In this document: piece after piece, positions 15,505 through 25,000 of the stretch
How the letters are laid out: each line of letters begins with the position of its first letter
Position numbering within the stretch: position 1 is the stretch's first letter
NCBI GenBank assembly: GCA_964449835.1
Contig: CAYVBZ010000025.1
Span: 1 to 30,299 of the forward strand
Direction: 5' to 3'
DNA length: 30,299 nt
From: JABDGC01 sp964449835
Lineage (GTDB): Bacteria > Pseudomonadota > Gammaproteobacteria > DSM-16500
Notes under the pieces: model-generated
Seen by the model: the letters and a program-made list of their open reading frames with translations, nothing else
What the model was told of the DNA's origin: nothing
Databases searched by the model: none
Program-made: the position numbers and the translations under genes

Positions 15505-15801
15505 TTATTGCTCTCCGTGGAGCTCAATTTTCTGGCCTTCCTTCAAAGTGACATAGGCCTTTTTCCATTTTTTCTTCATTCCTTCAACACCGCGAAAACG
15601 ACGCGTCTTGGCTTTGACATTCACTACACGAACGGCATCCACCTTGGTGTTGAATAATTTTTCTACAGCCTGCTTGATTTCAGGTTTGGTCGCCCGGTTA
15701 GCTACTTTGAAGGTATAGACATTTCCCTTCTCGGTGGCCCTGGCCGTTTTTTCCGAAACATGCGGGGCAATAATTAGTTCAAGCAATCTTTCGGCGTTCA
15801 T
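15505..15801 (-). CDS. rplW: 50S ribosomal protein L23
   Basis: Exit-tunnel protein, main docking site for trigger factor and SRP. I choose ATG 15801 (98 residues, E. coli 100) over the in-frame GTG at 15810: the ATG overlaps the rplD TGA as ATGA and GAGGAG lies 8 nt upstream. The sequence has ERLLELIIAPHVSEKTAR, ATKPEIKQAVEKLFNTKVD and the C-terminal KKWKKAYVTLKEGQKIELHG. It is the last gene before the 125-bp spacer. Confidence 0.97.
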   Translation of the reverse strand: MNAERLLELIIAPHVSEKTARATEKGNVYTFKVANRATKPEIKQAVEKLFNTKVDAVRVVNVKAKTRRFRGVEGMKKKWKKAYVTLKEGQKIELHGEQ

Positions 15802-16436
15802 TTCAGCCACTCCTCAATATTCTTAAGCGATGCCTTGGTCATTAAGACTTTATCTGCATTGACTAAAACCACAGGGTCCAAATCATTAGGGCCACGAACT
15901 TCAACGCCAGGCAGGTTACGTGCAGCCCGCGCTAGTTTTTCGTCTACGACCTCGGTCACAATCAAAATTCTGCTTTTTTCGAGCTTCAAGCCCTCTTTGC
16001 TCTCTTCTTTAAAAAGGTCAGCCAAGGTCTTCAAGAAATCTTTGGTTTTATGGGTTTCCACTATTAAGCTTTCCACCACCGAAAAACGGTCCTGACGAAT
16101 TAATTCAGACAGGATGGAGCAAATTGCTCCGCGGTAAGCTTTTTTATTCATCTTTTGTTCGTAGCTACGGGGCTTAGCAGCAAAAATAATACCACCCTTA
16201 CGCCAAATTGGGCTTCGGATGGTGCCTGCTCTCGCGCGGCCCGTTCCCTTTTGACGCCAAGGCTTAATACCGCCGCCTCTGACTTCAGAACGGGTTTTTT
16301 GAGCATGCGTGCCCGCTCGGCCACCGGCCATATAAGAAACGACCGCTTGATGAATCAAGGCTTCTTTAAAATCATGATTAAAGATAGTCTCGGGTAACTT
16401 TACTTTTTTTGTTGAGTTAAGCAGTTGAAGTTCCAT
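15798..16436 (-). CDS. rplD: 50S ribosomal protein L4
   Basis: Early-assembly large-subunit protein whose loop reaches the exit tunnel constriction; in E. coli it also represses the S10 operon through an mRNA leader. 212 residues (E. coli 201). It has the loop segment KPWRQKGTGRARAGTIRSPI (residues about 59-78) and FAAKPRSYEQKMNKKAYRGA, then a Rossmann-like C-terminal domain. The ATG overlaps the rplC TAA by one base. The L4 leader target is not evident here, because the tuf-rpsJ gap is only 31 nt. Confidence 0.98.
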   Translation of the reverse strand: MELQLLNSTKKVKLPETIFNHDFKEALIHQAVVSYMAGGRAGTHAQKTRSEVRGGGIKPWRQKGTGRARAGTIRSPIWRKGGIIFAAKPRSYEQKMNKKAYRGAICSILSELIRQDRFSVVESLIVETHKTKDFLKTLADLFKEESKEGLKLEKSRILIVTEVVDEKLARAARNLPGVEVRGPNDLDPVVLVNADKVLMTKASLKNIEEWLK

Positions 16437-17098
16437 TACTTATCCCCCTTCTTTTGCCCTTTCTTTTTAACTGACGGGCGAATAATCACATCCGAACCTG
16501 GGGCGCCTGGAACAGCACCACGAACCAGTACCAAATTCTTTTCAACGTCGAGGCGCACAATCACTTGAGATTGTACAGTCCGCTGATCTTGACCTAAATG
16601 GCCAGACATCTTTTTGCCTTTAAAAACTTTGCCTGGTGTTTGTCTTTGTCCGATAGAGCCAGGAACACGGTGAGACAGCGAGTTACCGTGGGTGGCATCT
16701 TGGCCTGCAAAATGATGGCGTTTGATCGTACCGGCAAAGCCTTTACCTTTGGTGATACCTGTCACATCGACATATTCGCCGACTGCAAAGCGGTCTAATT
16801 TCAACTCAGACCCGACTGTGATCCCTTCCAAGGCTTTTTCCGCATCAACTGCGAACTCCCACAGACCTCGGCCAGCGCCGGTGTTTGCCTTGGCATAGAT
16901 ACCGGCAACAGGTTTTCGCACGCGGGACTGTTTACGAACGCCCGTTGTGACCTGCACCGCAAAATAGTCATCTGTTTCCGCCGTTTTAATTTGTGTTACA
17001 CGATTGGGTAGCACCTCAATCACTGTAACCGGAATCGCGCCATCTTCAGTGAAGACCCGCGTCATTCCACATTTTCGTCCAACTAAGCCTATGGTCAT
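16436..17098 (-). CDS. rplC: 50S ribosomal protein L3
   Basis: Early-assembly protein near the peptidyl-transferase centre. 220 residues (E. coli 209). It has MTIGLVGRKCGMTRVFTEDG, KGKGFAGTIKRHHF and the extended loop VPGSIGQRQTPGKVFKGKKM (residues about 145-164), the segment that holds the methylated Gln in E. coli. The tail after VIIRPSVKK is Lys-rich and longer than usual. It begins 12 nt after rpsJ and overlaps rplD by one base. Confidence 0.98.
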   Translation of the reverse strand: MTIGLVGRKCGMTRVFTEDGAIPVTVIEVLPNRVTQIKTAETDDYFAVQVTTGVRKQSRVRKPVAGIYAKANTGAGRGLWEFAVDAEKALEGITVGSELKLDRFAVGEYVDVTGITKGKGFAGTIKRHHFAGQDATHGNSLSHRVPGSIGQRQTPGKVFKGKKMSGHLGQDQRTVQSQVIVRLDVEKNLVLVRGAVPGAPGSDVIIRPSVKKKGQKKGDK

Positions 17099-17110
17099 AT
17101 ATCCTGCCTC

Positions 17111-17446
17111 TTACTTATCTTGCGCACCTACACTAATCTGTACATCCACGCCCGCAGCGAGATCTAATTTCATGAGGGCATCGATGGTCTTGTCCGTCGG
17201 TTGCTTAATATCGATCAAGCGCTTATGCGTGCATAAAGCGTATTGATCACGCGCGTCTTTGTCGCCATTTGGCGCCACGACAACCGTATAACGCTCGATT
17301 CTTGTCGGCAAGGGAATGGGGCCAGACACTTGCGCACCCGTTCGCTTTGCTGTTTCGACAATTTCGCGCGCGGACCGATCAATCAGGCGATGATCGAACG
17401 CCTTTAAACGAATTCGAATTCTTTGACTCTTTCTTCCGATTGCCAT
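17111..17446 (-). CDS. rpsJ: 30S ribosomal protein S10 (NusE)
   Basis: Head protein of the 30S subunit, also the NusE partner of NusB in transcription antitermination. 111 residues (E. coli 103). It has QRIRIRLKAFDHRLIDRSA, AKRTGAQVSGPIPLPTRIER and RLIDIKQPTDKTIDALMKLD. The N-terminus (MAIGRKS) and C-terminus (AQDK) are each a few residues longer. It follows tuf by only 31 nt, so the S10 genes are fused to the str genes. Confidence 0.98.
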   Translation of the reverse strand: MAIGRKSQRIRIRLKAFDHRLIDRSAREIVETAKRTGAQVSGPIPLPTRIERYTVVVAPNGDKDARDQYALCTHKRLIDIKQPTDKTIDALMKLDLAAGVDVQISVGAQDK

Positions 17447-17477
17447 GACATTTCTTCTCGCTTAATTGCTCAATAAC

Positions 17478-18668
17478 TTACTCTATGACCTTTGACACCA
17501 CACCCGCACCCACAGTGTGTCCGCCTTCTCGAATTGCGAAGCGCAGACCTTCTTCCATTGCAACTGGCACAATGAGGTTAACCACCAAGCGGATATTGTC
17601 TCCGGGCATAACCATTTCAACGCCTTCAGGTAGAATCACTTCACCTGTCACGTCTGTTGTACGAAAATAAAATTGCGGACGATAGCCCTTGAAAAAAGCA
17701 GTGTGACGGCCGCCTTCTTCTTTGGTTAAAACATAAACTTCTGCTTCAAAACGCGTATGTGGCGTGATGGAGCCGGGTGCCGCGAGAACTTGTCCGCGTT
17801 CCACTTCTTCACGCTTGGTGCCTCTTAAGAGCACGCCCACATTATCACCCGCACGCCCTTCATCTAGGATTTTGCGGAACATTTCAACACCGGTACAAAT
17901 GGTTTTGCTCGTCGCTTTAATACCGACGATTTCTAACTCTTCACCCACCTTCACAATACCGCGTTCGACACGGCCCGTGACAACGGTGCCCCGGCCAGAG
18001 ATTGAAAACACATCTTCAATCGGCATTAAAAAGGGTTTGTCCAAAGGTCTGTCTGGAATAGGAATATAGGCGTCCATGACTTCCACCAATTTATTAATCG
18101 ATGGAATACCAATATCACTGGTATCGCCTTCAAGCGCTTTCAAAGCAGACCCAACCACGATTGGCGTTTTATCGCCGGGGAAACCATAAGCGGTCAACAA
18201 ATCGCGGACTTCCATTTCAACCAGGTCCAGAAGCTCTTTATCGTCGACCATGTCAGCTTTATTCAGGTAGACCACAATATAAGGTACGCCCACTTGACGC
18301 GCGAGGAGAATATGCTCGCGTGTTTGCGGCATGGGACCATCTGCAGCTGAAACGACAAGAATGGCGCCATCCATCTGTGCGGCACCCGTAATCATGTTTT
18401 TCACATAGTCTGCGTGGCCTGGGCAATCGACGTGCGCATAATGACGCAGATCAGATTCATACTCGAGATGAGAAGTTGAAATGGTAATACCACGGGCTTT
18501 TTCTTCCGGCGCATTATCAATTTGGTCATAGGATTTCGCTTCCCCGCCAAATTTCTTCGATAACACAGTCGTCAAGGCCGCAGAAAGCGTGGTCTTGCCA
18601 TGGTCTACATGTCCAATGGTACCCACATTCACATGTGGTTTTGTTCTTTCAAATGCTTGCTTGGACAT
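17478..18668 (-). CDS. tuf: Elongation factor Tu
   Basis: GTPase that delivers aminoacyl-tRNA to the ribosomal A site. 396 residues (E. coli 394). G1 is GHVDHGKT (19-26), G2 RGITI (59-63), G3 DCPGH (81-85) and G4 NKAD (136-139); domains 2 and 3 follow. Switch I reads RGITISTSHLEYES, close to the usual form. It is 33 nt after fusA. Many gammaproteobacteria have a second tuf copy elsewhere; none is in this window. Confidence 0.98.
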   Translation of the reverse strand: MSKQAFERTKPHVNVGTIGHVDHGKTTLSAALTTVLSKKFGGEAKSYDQIDNAPEEKARGITISTSHLEYESDLRHYAHVDCPGHADYVKNMITGAAQMDGAILVVSAADGPMPQTREHILLARQVGVPYIVVYLNKADMVDDKELLDLVEMEVRDLLTAYGFPGDKTPIVVGSALKALEGDTSDIGIPSINKLVEVMDAYIPIPDRPLDKPFLMPIEDVFSISGRGTVVTGRVERGIVKVGEELEIVGIKATSKTICTGVEMFRKILDEGRAGDNVGVLLRGTKREEVERGQVLAAPGSITPHTRFEAEVYVLTKEEGGRHTAFFKGYRPQFYFRTTDVTGEVILPEGVEMVMPGDNIRLVVNLIVPVAMEEGLRFAIREGGHTVGAGVVSKVIE

Positions 18669-18701
18669 TTCTTATTTCCCCTTCAATTCATTCTCGTTGT
18701 G

Positions 18702-20801
18702 TTATGTTGTTTTGCTCGCCATCTGTTCAACAATATTGGCGGGAACTTCGTTATATTTTGAAAACTCCATTGTATAAGTTGCGCGGCCTTGCGACATGGA
18801 ACGTAATTGAGTGACATAACCAAACATTTCAGCGATTGGCACTTCAGCGTGAATCACTTTGCCGGAGGGGGTGTCTTCAACATCTTGCACCATCCCGCGG
18901 CGGCGGTTGAGATCGCCCATCACATCACCCATATAATCTTCTGGGGTGACTACTTCCACTTTCATAATCGGTTCAAGTAAGACTGGTTTCGCTTTTCGCG
19001 CGCCTTCTTTGAAGGCCATGGAGCCGGCAATCTTAAAGGCCATTTCATTGGAATCGACATCATGATATGAGCCATCAAAAACAGTGACTTTGACGTCTAC
19101 GACCGGGAAGCCCGCCAAGATGCCATTTTCCATCTGTTCTTGAATGCCCTTATCAATGGCTGAAATATATTCTCTGGGAATCACACCGCCGATAATGCCG
19201 TTCACAAACTCATAACCTGCCCCTGCTTCTTTCGGTTCGAGTTTCAAATAGACGTGACCGTATTGTCCACGACCGCCAGTCTGACGGACATATTTTCCTT
19301 CTTGTTCGACGACAGCGCGGATGGTTTCACGATAAGCAACCTGCGGTTTACCCACATTCGCTTCAACGTTAAATTCACGCTTCATTCGGTCAACAATAAT
19401 TTCTAAGTGCAGCTCGCCCATACCGGCAATGATGGTCTGGCCAGTTTCTTCGTCCATCCGCACGCGTAAGGTGGGGTCTTCTTGGGCCAGCTTGCCCAGT
19501 GCGATACCCATTTTTTCTTGGTCGGCCTTGGTCTTCGGCTCAACGGCGACAGAAATAACAGGCTCAGGGATTGCTAATTTTTCTAGAATAATGACTTTAT
19601 CGGTATCGCAAAGTGTGTCGCCGGTGCTGACCTTTTTGAGACCCACGGCTGCGGCGATATCGCCTGCATAGACTTCTTTGATTTCCGTACGATCATTGGC
19701 GTGCATTTGTAACAAACGGCCAATGCGCTCGTCCTTTGATTTCACGGGGTTGTAAACAGTATCCCCGGACTTGAGAACACCCGAATACACGCGAAAATAA
19801 GTTAGCGTTCCCACATAGGGGTCGGTTGCAATTTTGAAGGCCAGAGCGGAAAAAGGCTCGTTATCCAGCGGAGCACGTGTTGCTTCGGTGCCGGCCGCAT
19901 CGTCTAAGTGCCCCTTCACTGCCTCAACATCGGCCGGAGAGGGAAGATACTCAATAACAGCATCCAACATGGCTTGAACGCCTTTATTCTTGAAAGCGCT
20001 GCCACAAAGCATGGGGACAATTTCGCAGCGAATAGTGCGGGCCCTTATACCTTGCTTAATTTCTTCTTCGCTTAAATCACCCTGCTCTAAATATTTATTC
20101 ATTAACTCTTCAGAGGCTTCAGCAGCAGCTTCTACCATTTTTTCGCGCCACTTCTTGCACTCTTCTAAAAGCGCTGGACGGATTTCGTGCGCATCATAAG
20201 ACGCGCCCTGATTTTCTTCCTTCCAAACAATTTCTTTCATGCGGACCAGGTCAATCACGCCTTCAAAAGCCTCTTCCGCACCAATCGGCATTTGAATGGG
20301 GACCGGATTGCCTCGCAATCTGGCTTGCAGCTGATCGACTACACGGAGGAAGTTTGCGCCCACGCGGTCCATTTTGTTGACGAAACCAATACGAGGAACT
20401 TTATAACGGTTTGCATGGCGCCACACCGTTTCAGTCTGGGGCTGTACGCCGCCGACACCACAAAATACGGTGCAAGCACCATCTAGCACGCGGAGCGAAC
20501 GAACGACTTCAATAGAGAAGTCAACGTGCCCGGGGGTATCAATAATATTAATACGGTGTTGTGGGAACTGGCGGTCCATACCATACCAGTAGCAGGTGGT
20601 CGCAGCGGAGGTAATTGTGATACCTCGTTCTTGTTCTTGCTCCATCCAGTCCATCGTGGCGGTGCCTTCATGGACTTCACCGATTTTATGAGAAACGCCG
20701 GTATAGAAAAGAACGCGCTCTGTGGTCGTCGTCTTTCCAGCGTCAATGTGTGCGATGATGCCGATATTTCGGTAGCGATCAATAGGTGTTGTACGCGGCA
20801 T
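18702..20801 (-). CDS. fusA: Elongation factor G
   Basis: Translocation GTPase that moves tRNA and mRNA through the ribosome and helps recycle it. 699 residues (E. coli 704). The G domain has AHIDAGKT (17-24), RGITI (59-63), DTPGH (88-92) and NKMD (142-145); the later domains carry GMGELHLEIIVDRMKREF and QTGGRGQYGHVYLKLEP, and domain V has LEPIMKVEVVTPEDYMGDVM. It starts 11 nt after rpsG, the standard str-operon position, and no interruption was seen. Confidence 0.98.
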   Translation of the reverse strand: MPRTTPIDRYRNIGIIAHIDAGKTTTTERVLFYTGVSHKIGEVHEGTATMDWMEQEQERGITITSAATTCYWYGMDRQFPQHRINIIDTPGHVDFSIEVVRSLRVLDGACTVFCGVGGVQPQTETVWRHANRYKVPRIGFVNKMDRVGANFLRVVDQLQARLRGNPVPIQMPIGAEEAFEGVIDLVRMKEIVWKEENQGASYDAHEIRPALLEECKKWREKMVEAAAEASEELMNKYLEQGDLSEEEIKQGIRARTIRCEIVPMLCGSAFKNKGVQAMLDAVIEYLPSPADVEAVKGHLDDAAGTEATRAPLDNEPFSALAFKIATDPYVGTLTYFRVYSGVLKSGDTVYNPVKSKDERIGRLLQMHANDRTEIKEVYAGDIAAAVGLKKVSTGDTLCDTDKVIILEKLAIPEPVISVAVEPKTKADQEKMGIALGKLAQEDPTLRVRMDEETGQTIIAGMGELHLEIIVDRMKREFNVEANVGKPQVAYRETIRAVVEQEGKYVRQTGGRGQYGHVYLKLEPKEAGAGYEFVNGIIGGVIPREYISAIDKGIQEQMENGILAGFPVVDVKVTVFDGSYHDVDSNEMAFKIAGSMAFKEGARKAKPVLLEPIMKVEVVTPEDYMGDVMGDLNRRRGMVQDVEDTPSGKVIHAEVPIAEMFGYVTQLRSMSQGRATYTMEFSKYNEVPANIVEQMASKTT

Positions 20802-20812
20802 AAGTTACCCCA

Positions 20813-21361
20813 TTACCATCTGTAATGCGCAAAAGCTTGGTTCGCTTTCGCCATACGGTGTGTATCGTCGCGCGTTTTAATCGCTGCACCTTTGTTTTCG
20901 TAGGCATCCATAATTTCTGCGGCCAAACGTAAAACCATTGTTTTTTCAGAACGGGCCTTAGCGGCATCCACTAACCAGCGGCGCGCCAAAGCTTTGCCTC
21001 GATCGGAAGCCACTTCCACTGGAATTTGGTAGGTGGCACCGCCAACGCGGCGTGATTTTAATTCAACAGTCGGACTCACATGCAACAAAGCTTTATCTAA
21101 AATTTCTAAAGCAGTAGTAGAAGACTTAAGCTTGCCGGAGCCAGAGCGGCCTTCGCCCTCATCTCCGCCCTGTGCTTCATCTTTCTTGCCGTGTTTCTTT
21201 AGTCTGGTCACAACAGTTTCTAAGGCGCGATAAACGATCTTCTCAGCAACTGACTTTTTGCCGCTGCGCATGACCACATTAATAAAGCTAGCCAGGTCCG
21301 CACTTCCGTAGAGAGGGTCTGGCAAAACTTCTCGTTTAATTGCTGCATTTCTTCTTGGCAT
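20813..21361 (-). CDS. rpsG: 30S ribosomal protein S7, with a hydrophilic insertion
   Basis: Primary 16S rRNA-binding protein that nucleates the 30S head and lies near the E site. In E. coli it represses the str operon. It starts MPRRNAAIKREVLPDPLYGS and ends HRMAKANQAFAHYRW. The 182-residue length exceeds the 156 of one E. coli form because of about 25 extra residues at about 55-82, rich in Lys, Gly, Glu and Ser, between the helix ending ALETVVTRL and the helix starting TTALEILDK. I recall a similarly placed insert in Coxiella S7. The fold on either side is normal. Confidence 0.97.
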   Translation of the reverse strand: MPRRNAAIKREVLPDPLYGSADLASFINVVMRSGKKSVAEKIVYRALETVVTRLKKHGKKDEAQGGDEGEGRSGSGKLKSSTTALEILDKALLHVSPTVELKSRRVGGATYQIPVEVASDRGKALARRWLVDAAKARSEKTMVLRLAAEIMDAYENKGAAIKTRDDTHRMAKANQAFAHYRW

Positions 21362-21388
21362 TGCTCTAATCCTAAATAATGGGAACGA

Positions 21389-21763
21389 CTATTCTTTGGG
21401 TCTCTTCGCGCCATACTTGGAGCGACCTTGTTTTCTGCCGCTGACACCGGCGGTATCTAAGCTTCCGCGAACGATGTGGTAGCGAACACCGGGCAAGTCC
21501 TTCACACGGCCGCCGCGGATAAGTACAACAGAGTGTTCTTGTAAGTTATGACCTTCACCACCGATATAGGCCGTGACTTCAGCGCCGTTCGTTAAGCGAA
21601 CACGGGCCACCTTACGCAAAGCTGAATTTGGTTTTTTTGGAGTCGTTGTATATACACGCGTGCAAACGCCGCGTTTTTGGGGGCTGAGACCAAGCGCTGG
21701 TACCTTGGACTTCATGACGACCGGTACCCGTGGATTCCGCACCAATTGATTAATCGTTGGCAT
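21389..21763 (-). CDS. rpsL: 30S ribosomal protein S12
   Basis: Decoding-centre protein that monitors codon-anticodon pairing. 124 residues as in E. coli. It has MPTINQLVRNPR, TPKKPNSALRKVARVRLTNG and GGRVKDLPGVRYHIVRG. Lys43 and Lys88, the positions changed in streptomycin-resistant mutants, are wild type, and Asp89, the methylthiolation site in E. coli, is present. It is the first str gene; GGAGTG precedes the ATG and a strong promoter lies at 21823-21852. Confidence 0.98.
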   Translation of the reverse strand: MPTINQLVRNPRVPVVMKSKVPALGLSPQKRGVCTRVYTTTPKKPNSALRKVARVRLTNGAEVTAYIGGEGHNLQEHSVVLIRGGRVKDLPGVRYHIVRGSLDTAGVSGRKQGRSKYGAKRPKE

Positions 21764-21822
21764 TCTAACACTCCGAATTTATAACTAAAAATTAATGTTC
21801 ATTTGATCTCCAGGAACCCGCG

Positions 21823-21852
21823 ATTCTAATGAAGATCATCAACTAATGTCAA
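21823..21852 (-). promoter_or_regulatory. str operon promoter with GC-rich discriminator
   Basis: On the minus strand a perfect TTGACA (21852-21847) and TAGAAT (21828-21823, 5 of 6) are separated by 18 bp. The bases after the -10, CGCGGGTT, are GC-rich, as in promoters under stringent control. Transcription would begin near 21815, about 52 nt before the rpsL ATG. It is the strongest promoter-like sequence noticed in the window. Confidence 0.75.
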
Positions 21853-21930
21853 CTAGAGAATGGATATTTTGGGGAATATTTGCGGAAGGGCATGGGCTAT
21901 GGGGGGGACGGAGGTAGGAGGAGTGGTTTT

Positions 21931-21984
21931 ACCTCCCAACCCCAGCCCTTCCCTCTACGAAACAGGGGGAAGGGCTGGGGAGGT
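21931..21984. repeat. Large GC-rich hairpin between rpoC and rpsL
   Basis: CCCCAGCCCTTCCC (21940-21953) and GGGAAGGGCTGGGG (21967-21980) form a perfect 14-bp stem with a 13-nt loop. Outer ACCT / AGGT pairs add four more after a small bulge. It lies 30-83 nt after the rpoC stop. No T run follows on either strand. It may be a dispersed repeat, a rho-assisted 3' end or an mRNA stabiliser for rpoBC. Confidence 0.7.
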
Positions 21985-22013
21985 AAGGTCCTATCCTAAT
22001 TTTAAGCCGAAGC

Positions 22014-25000
22014 CTAAGAAGCCGCTGAGGACGAAGATGAAGAAGTCTCAGCTTTCTCCGATTTCGCAGCTGGCATCCGTCTGCTACGGCGGTCCGCATG
22101 GTAAGCCAAGCCGGTACCAGCCGGTAACAGTCGGCCCACAATGACATTTTCCTTCAAACCACGCAGTTCATCCGATTTTCCACTGACAGCCGCTTCGGTC
22201 AGAACGCGGGTTGTTTCCTGGAAGGAGGCGGCTGAAATAAAGGATTCCGTCGCCAGAGAGGCCTTGGTGATACCCAGCAAGAGCCTTTCATACTGCGCCG
22301 GGGCCTTATTCGCCTTGACGATCAGATCATTTTCTTCGCGGACAAAGCTATATTCAGTCTGTTCCCCTTTAATGAACTTTGTGTCACCTGAGTTTGTAAT
22401 CATGACCTTACGCAGCATTTGACGAATAATGACTTCAATATGTTTGTCATTAATCTTCACACCTTGTAAACGATAGACATCTTGAATTTCATTCACAATA
22501 TAGTTGGCAAGATCAGCAATACCCAGCAAGCGTAAAACATCGTGAGAATTCAATGGGCCTTCAGACAAGACCTCACCCTTCTCCACATGTTCCCCTTCAA
22601 AAACATTGACTTGGCGCCATTTTGGAATCAAGGCTTCATAGGTGTCGCCCGTTGGAGCGGAAATAATGAGACGACGCTTACCCTTGGTTTCTTTACCAAA
22701 GCTCACCACCCCTGAGATTTCAGCCAAAATAGCGGGGTCTTTGGGCCTTCGGGCTTCGAAAAGATCGGCAACGCGCGGCAAGCCCCCGGTGATATCACGG
22801 GTCTTGGTGGTTTCTTGTGGAATTCTCGCGATAACGTCCCCGATTTTAACCGCGGCACCATCATCGAAGGTGACGACTGCATTCACCGGCAAGAAATATT
22901 GTGCTGGTAGGTTGGTACCTGGCAGGTTGAGATCATGGCCTTTGGCATCCACCAGCTTGATCATAGGCTTCAGTTCTTTGCCGCCGCTGGTTCTTTGTTT
23001 TGAATCCAAGACCACAACAGAGGAAAGTCCTGTCAATTCATCGGTTTGACGATGCATGGTGTTGCCTTCAATCAGGTCAACATATTTAATGCGACCGGCC
23101 ACTTCGGTAATAACAGGATGGCTATGCGGGTCCCAGGTCGCGACCACTTGACCGGCTTCGATCTTGGAACCATCGCCGACGCTCAATTCAGCACCATAGG
23201 GCAGTTTGTAACGTTCTCTTTCACGGCCCTGCTCATCCAACACCGCCAAAATACCGGAACGGGAAATCGCGATGTTTTTTCCATTTGAACGTTGCAAGAG
23301 TTTCACATTCTGCAACTTGATTTTACCCGTCAGTTTGACTTGGACGTTGTTCGCCGCTGTCGCACGAGATGCCGCACCACCGATATGGAACGTTCTCATG
23401 GTCAACTGTGTACCGGGTTCACCGATGGACTGCGCCGCGATCACGCCAACCGCTTCGCCGATATTGACCTTGTGTCCACGGGCTAAATCACGGCCATAGC
23501 AGAAGGAGCAAATCCCAAAACGCGCTTCACAGGTAATGGGTGAGCGTACAACTACTTGATCAATTGTGAGATTTTCTAATTTAGAGACGCATTTCTCATC
23601 CAAGAGCGTGCCCTTGGGAATGACCACTTTTTTGGTCCCCGGGTCAATAATATCGAAGGCAGTCATACGGCCCAAAACACGTTCGTGTAAAGGCTCAACG
23701 ACATCGCCGCCTTCAATGAGCGGAATGACAGTCACGCCTTGTGCCGTGCCACAATCGATTTCTGTGATCACTAAGTCTTGGGCCACATCGACTAAACGAC
23801 GGGTGAGGTAACCGGAGTTCGCGGTTTTGAGCGCGGTATCCGCAAGACCTTTTCGAGCGCCGTGGGTTGAAATGAAGTACTGCAACACGTTCAAACCTTC
23901 ACGGAAGTTTGCCGTGATCGGCGTTTCGATAATGGAGCCGTCTGGTTTCGCCATCAAGCCACGCATACCGGCCAACTGACGAATCTGGGCTGCGGAACCT
24001 CTAGCGCCAGAATCCGCCATCATAAAGATAGAGTTAAAGGACTCTTGTTTGACCTTGGCGCCTTTAGCGTCTTTCACGGTGGTCGTGGAAATCTCATCCA
24101 TCATGGCTTGCGCAACTACGTCGTTCGCGCGTGACCAAATATCAATGGCCTTATTGTAGCGTTCGCCCTGAGTAACGAGACCCGAAGCAAACTGGGCTTG
24201 AATTTTCCGTACTTCTTCTTCCGCCTGAGAAATAATTTCAGGTTTATTTTTGGGAATGACCAAATCATCCACCCCAATGGAAACACCCGAGCGGGTGGCG
24301 TATTGGAAGCCGGTATACATCAGATGATCGGCAAACATGACGGTTGCCTTTAAGCCGAGTTCGCGATAGCAAGAGTCAATGAGATCGGAAAGCGTCTTCT
24401 TGGTCATGGTCTTGTTCACCAGGTCAAAAGAGAGGCCCTTAGGCAAGACTTCAGATAGTAAGGAGCGACCAATGGTTGTGTCGACCAAACGGATGACTTC
24501 TTTAAATTCACCTTGTTTTTCAGTACGTTGAAACTCTTTGATGCGCACTTTGACCTGGGCCTGCAATTCAACGAGGCCATTTTCATAAGCGCGTTGCACT
24601 TCGGCAATGTCCGTGAAATTCATGCCTTCGCCGCGCGCATTCACTTTGCAACGCGTGAGATAATAAAGCCCTAAGACCACGTCTTGCGTCGGAACAATGA
24701 CGGGGGCGCCATTTGCAGGCGACAAGACATTGTTGGTTGACATCATCAAGGAACGGGCTTCCAACTGCGCTTCCAAAGAAAGCGGCACGTGGACGGCCAT
24801 TTGGTCTCCGTCGAAGTCGGCGTTATAAGCCGTACAAACCAGCGGATGCAACTGGATCGCCTTTCCTTCAATCAAGACGGGTTCAAAAGCTTGAATACCC
24901 AAGCGATGCAAGGTTGGCGCACGGTTTAAAAGAATAGGATGTTCGCGGATGACTTCTTCCAGAATATCCCAGACAGCTGCTTCTTCGCGTTCCACCATTT

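Noticed and set aside
21931..21984. Hairpin as an intrinsic terminator of rpoBC
   Set aside because: No U run follows the stem on either strand; called a repeat or possible 3'-end structure instead.
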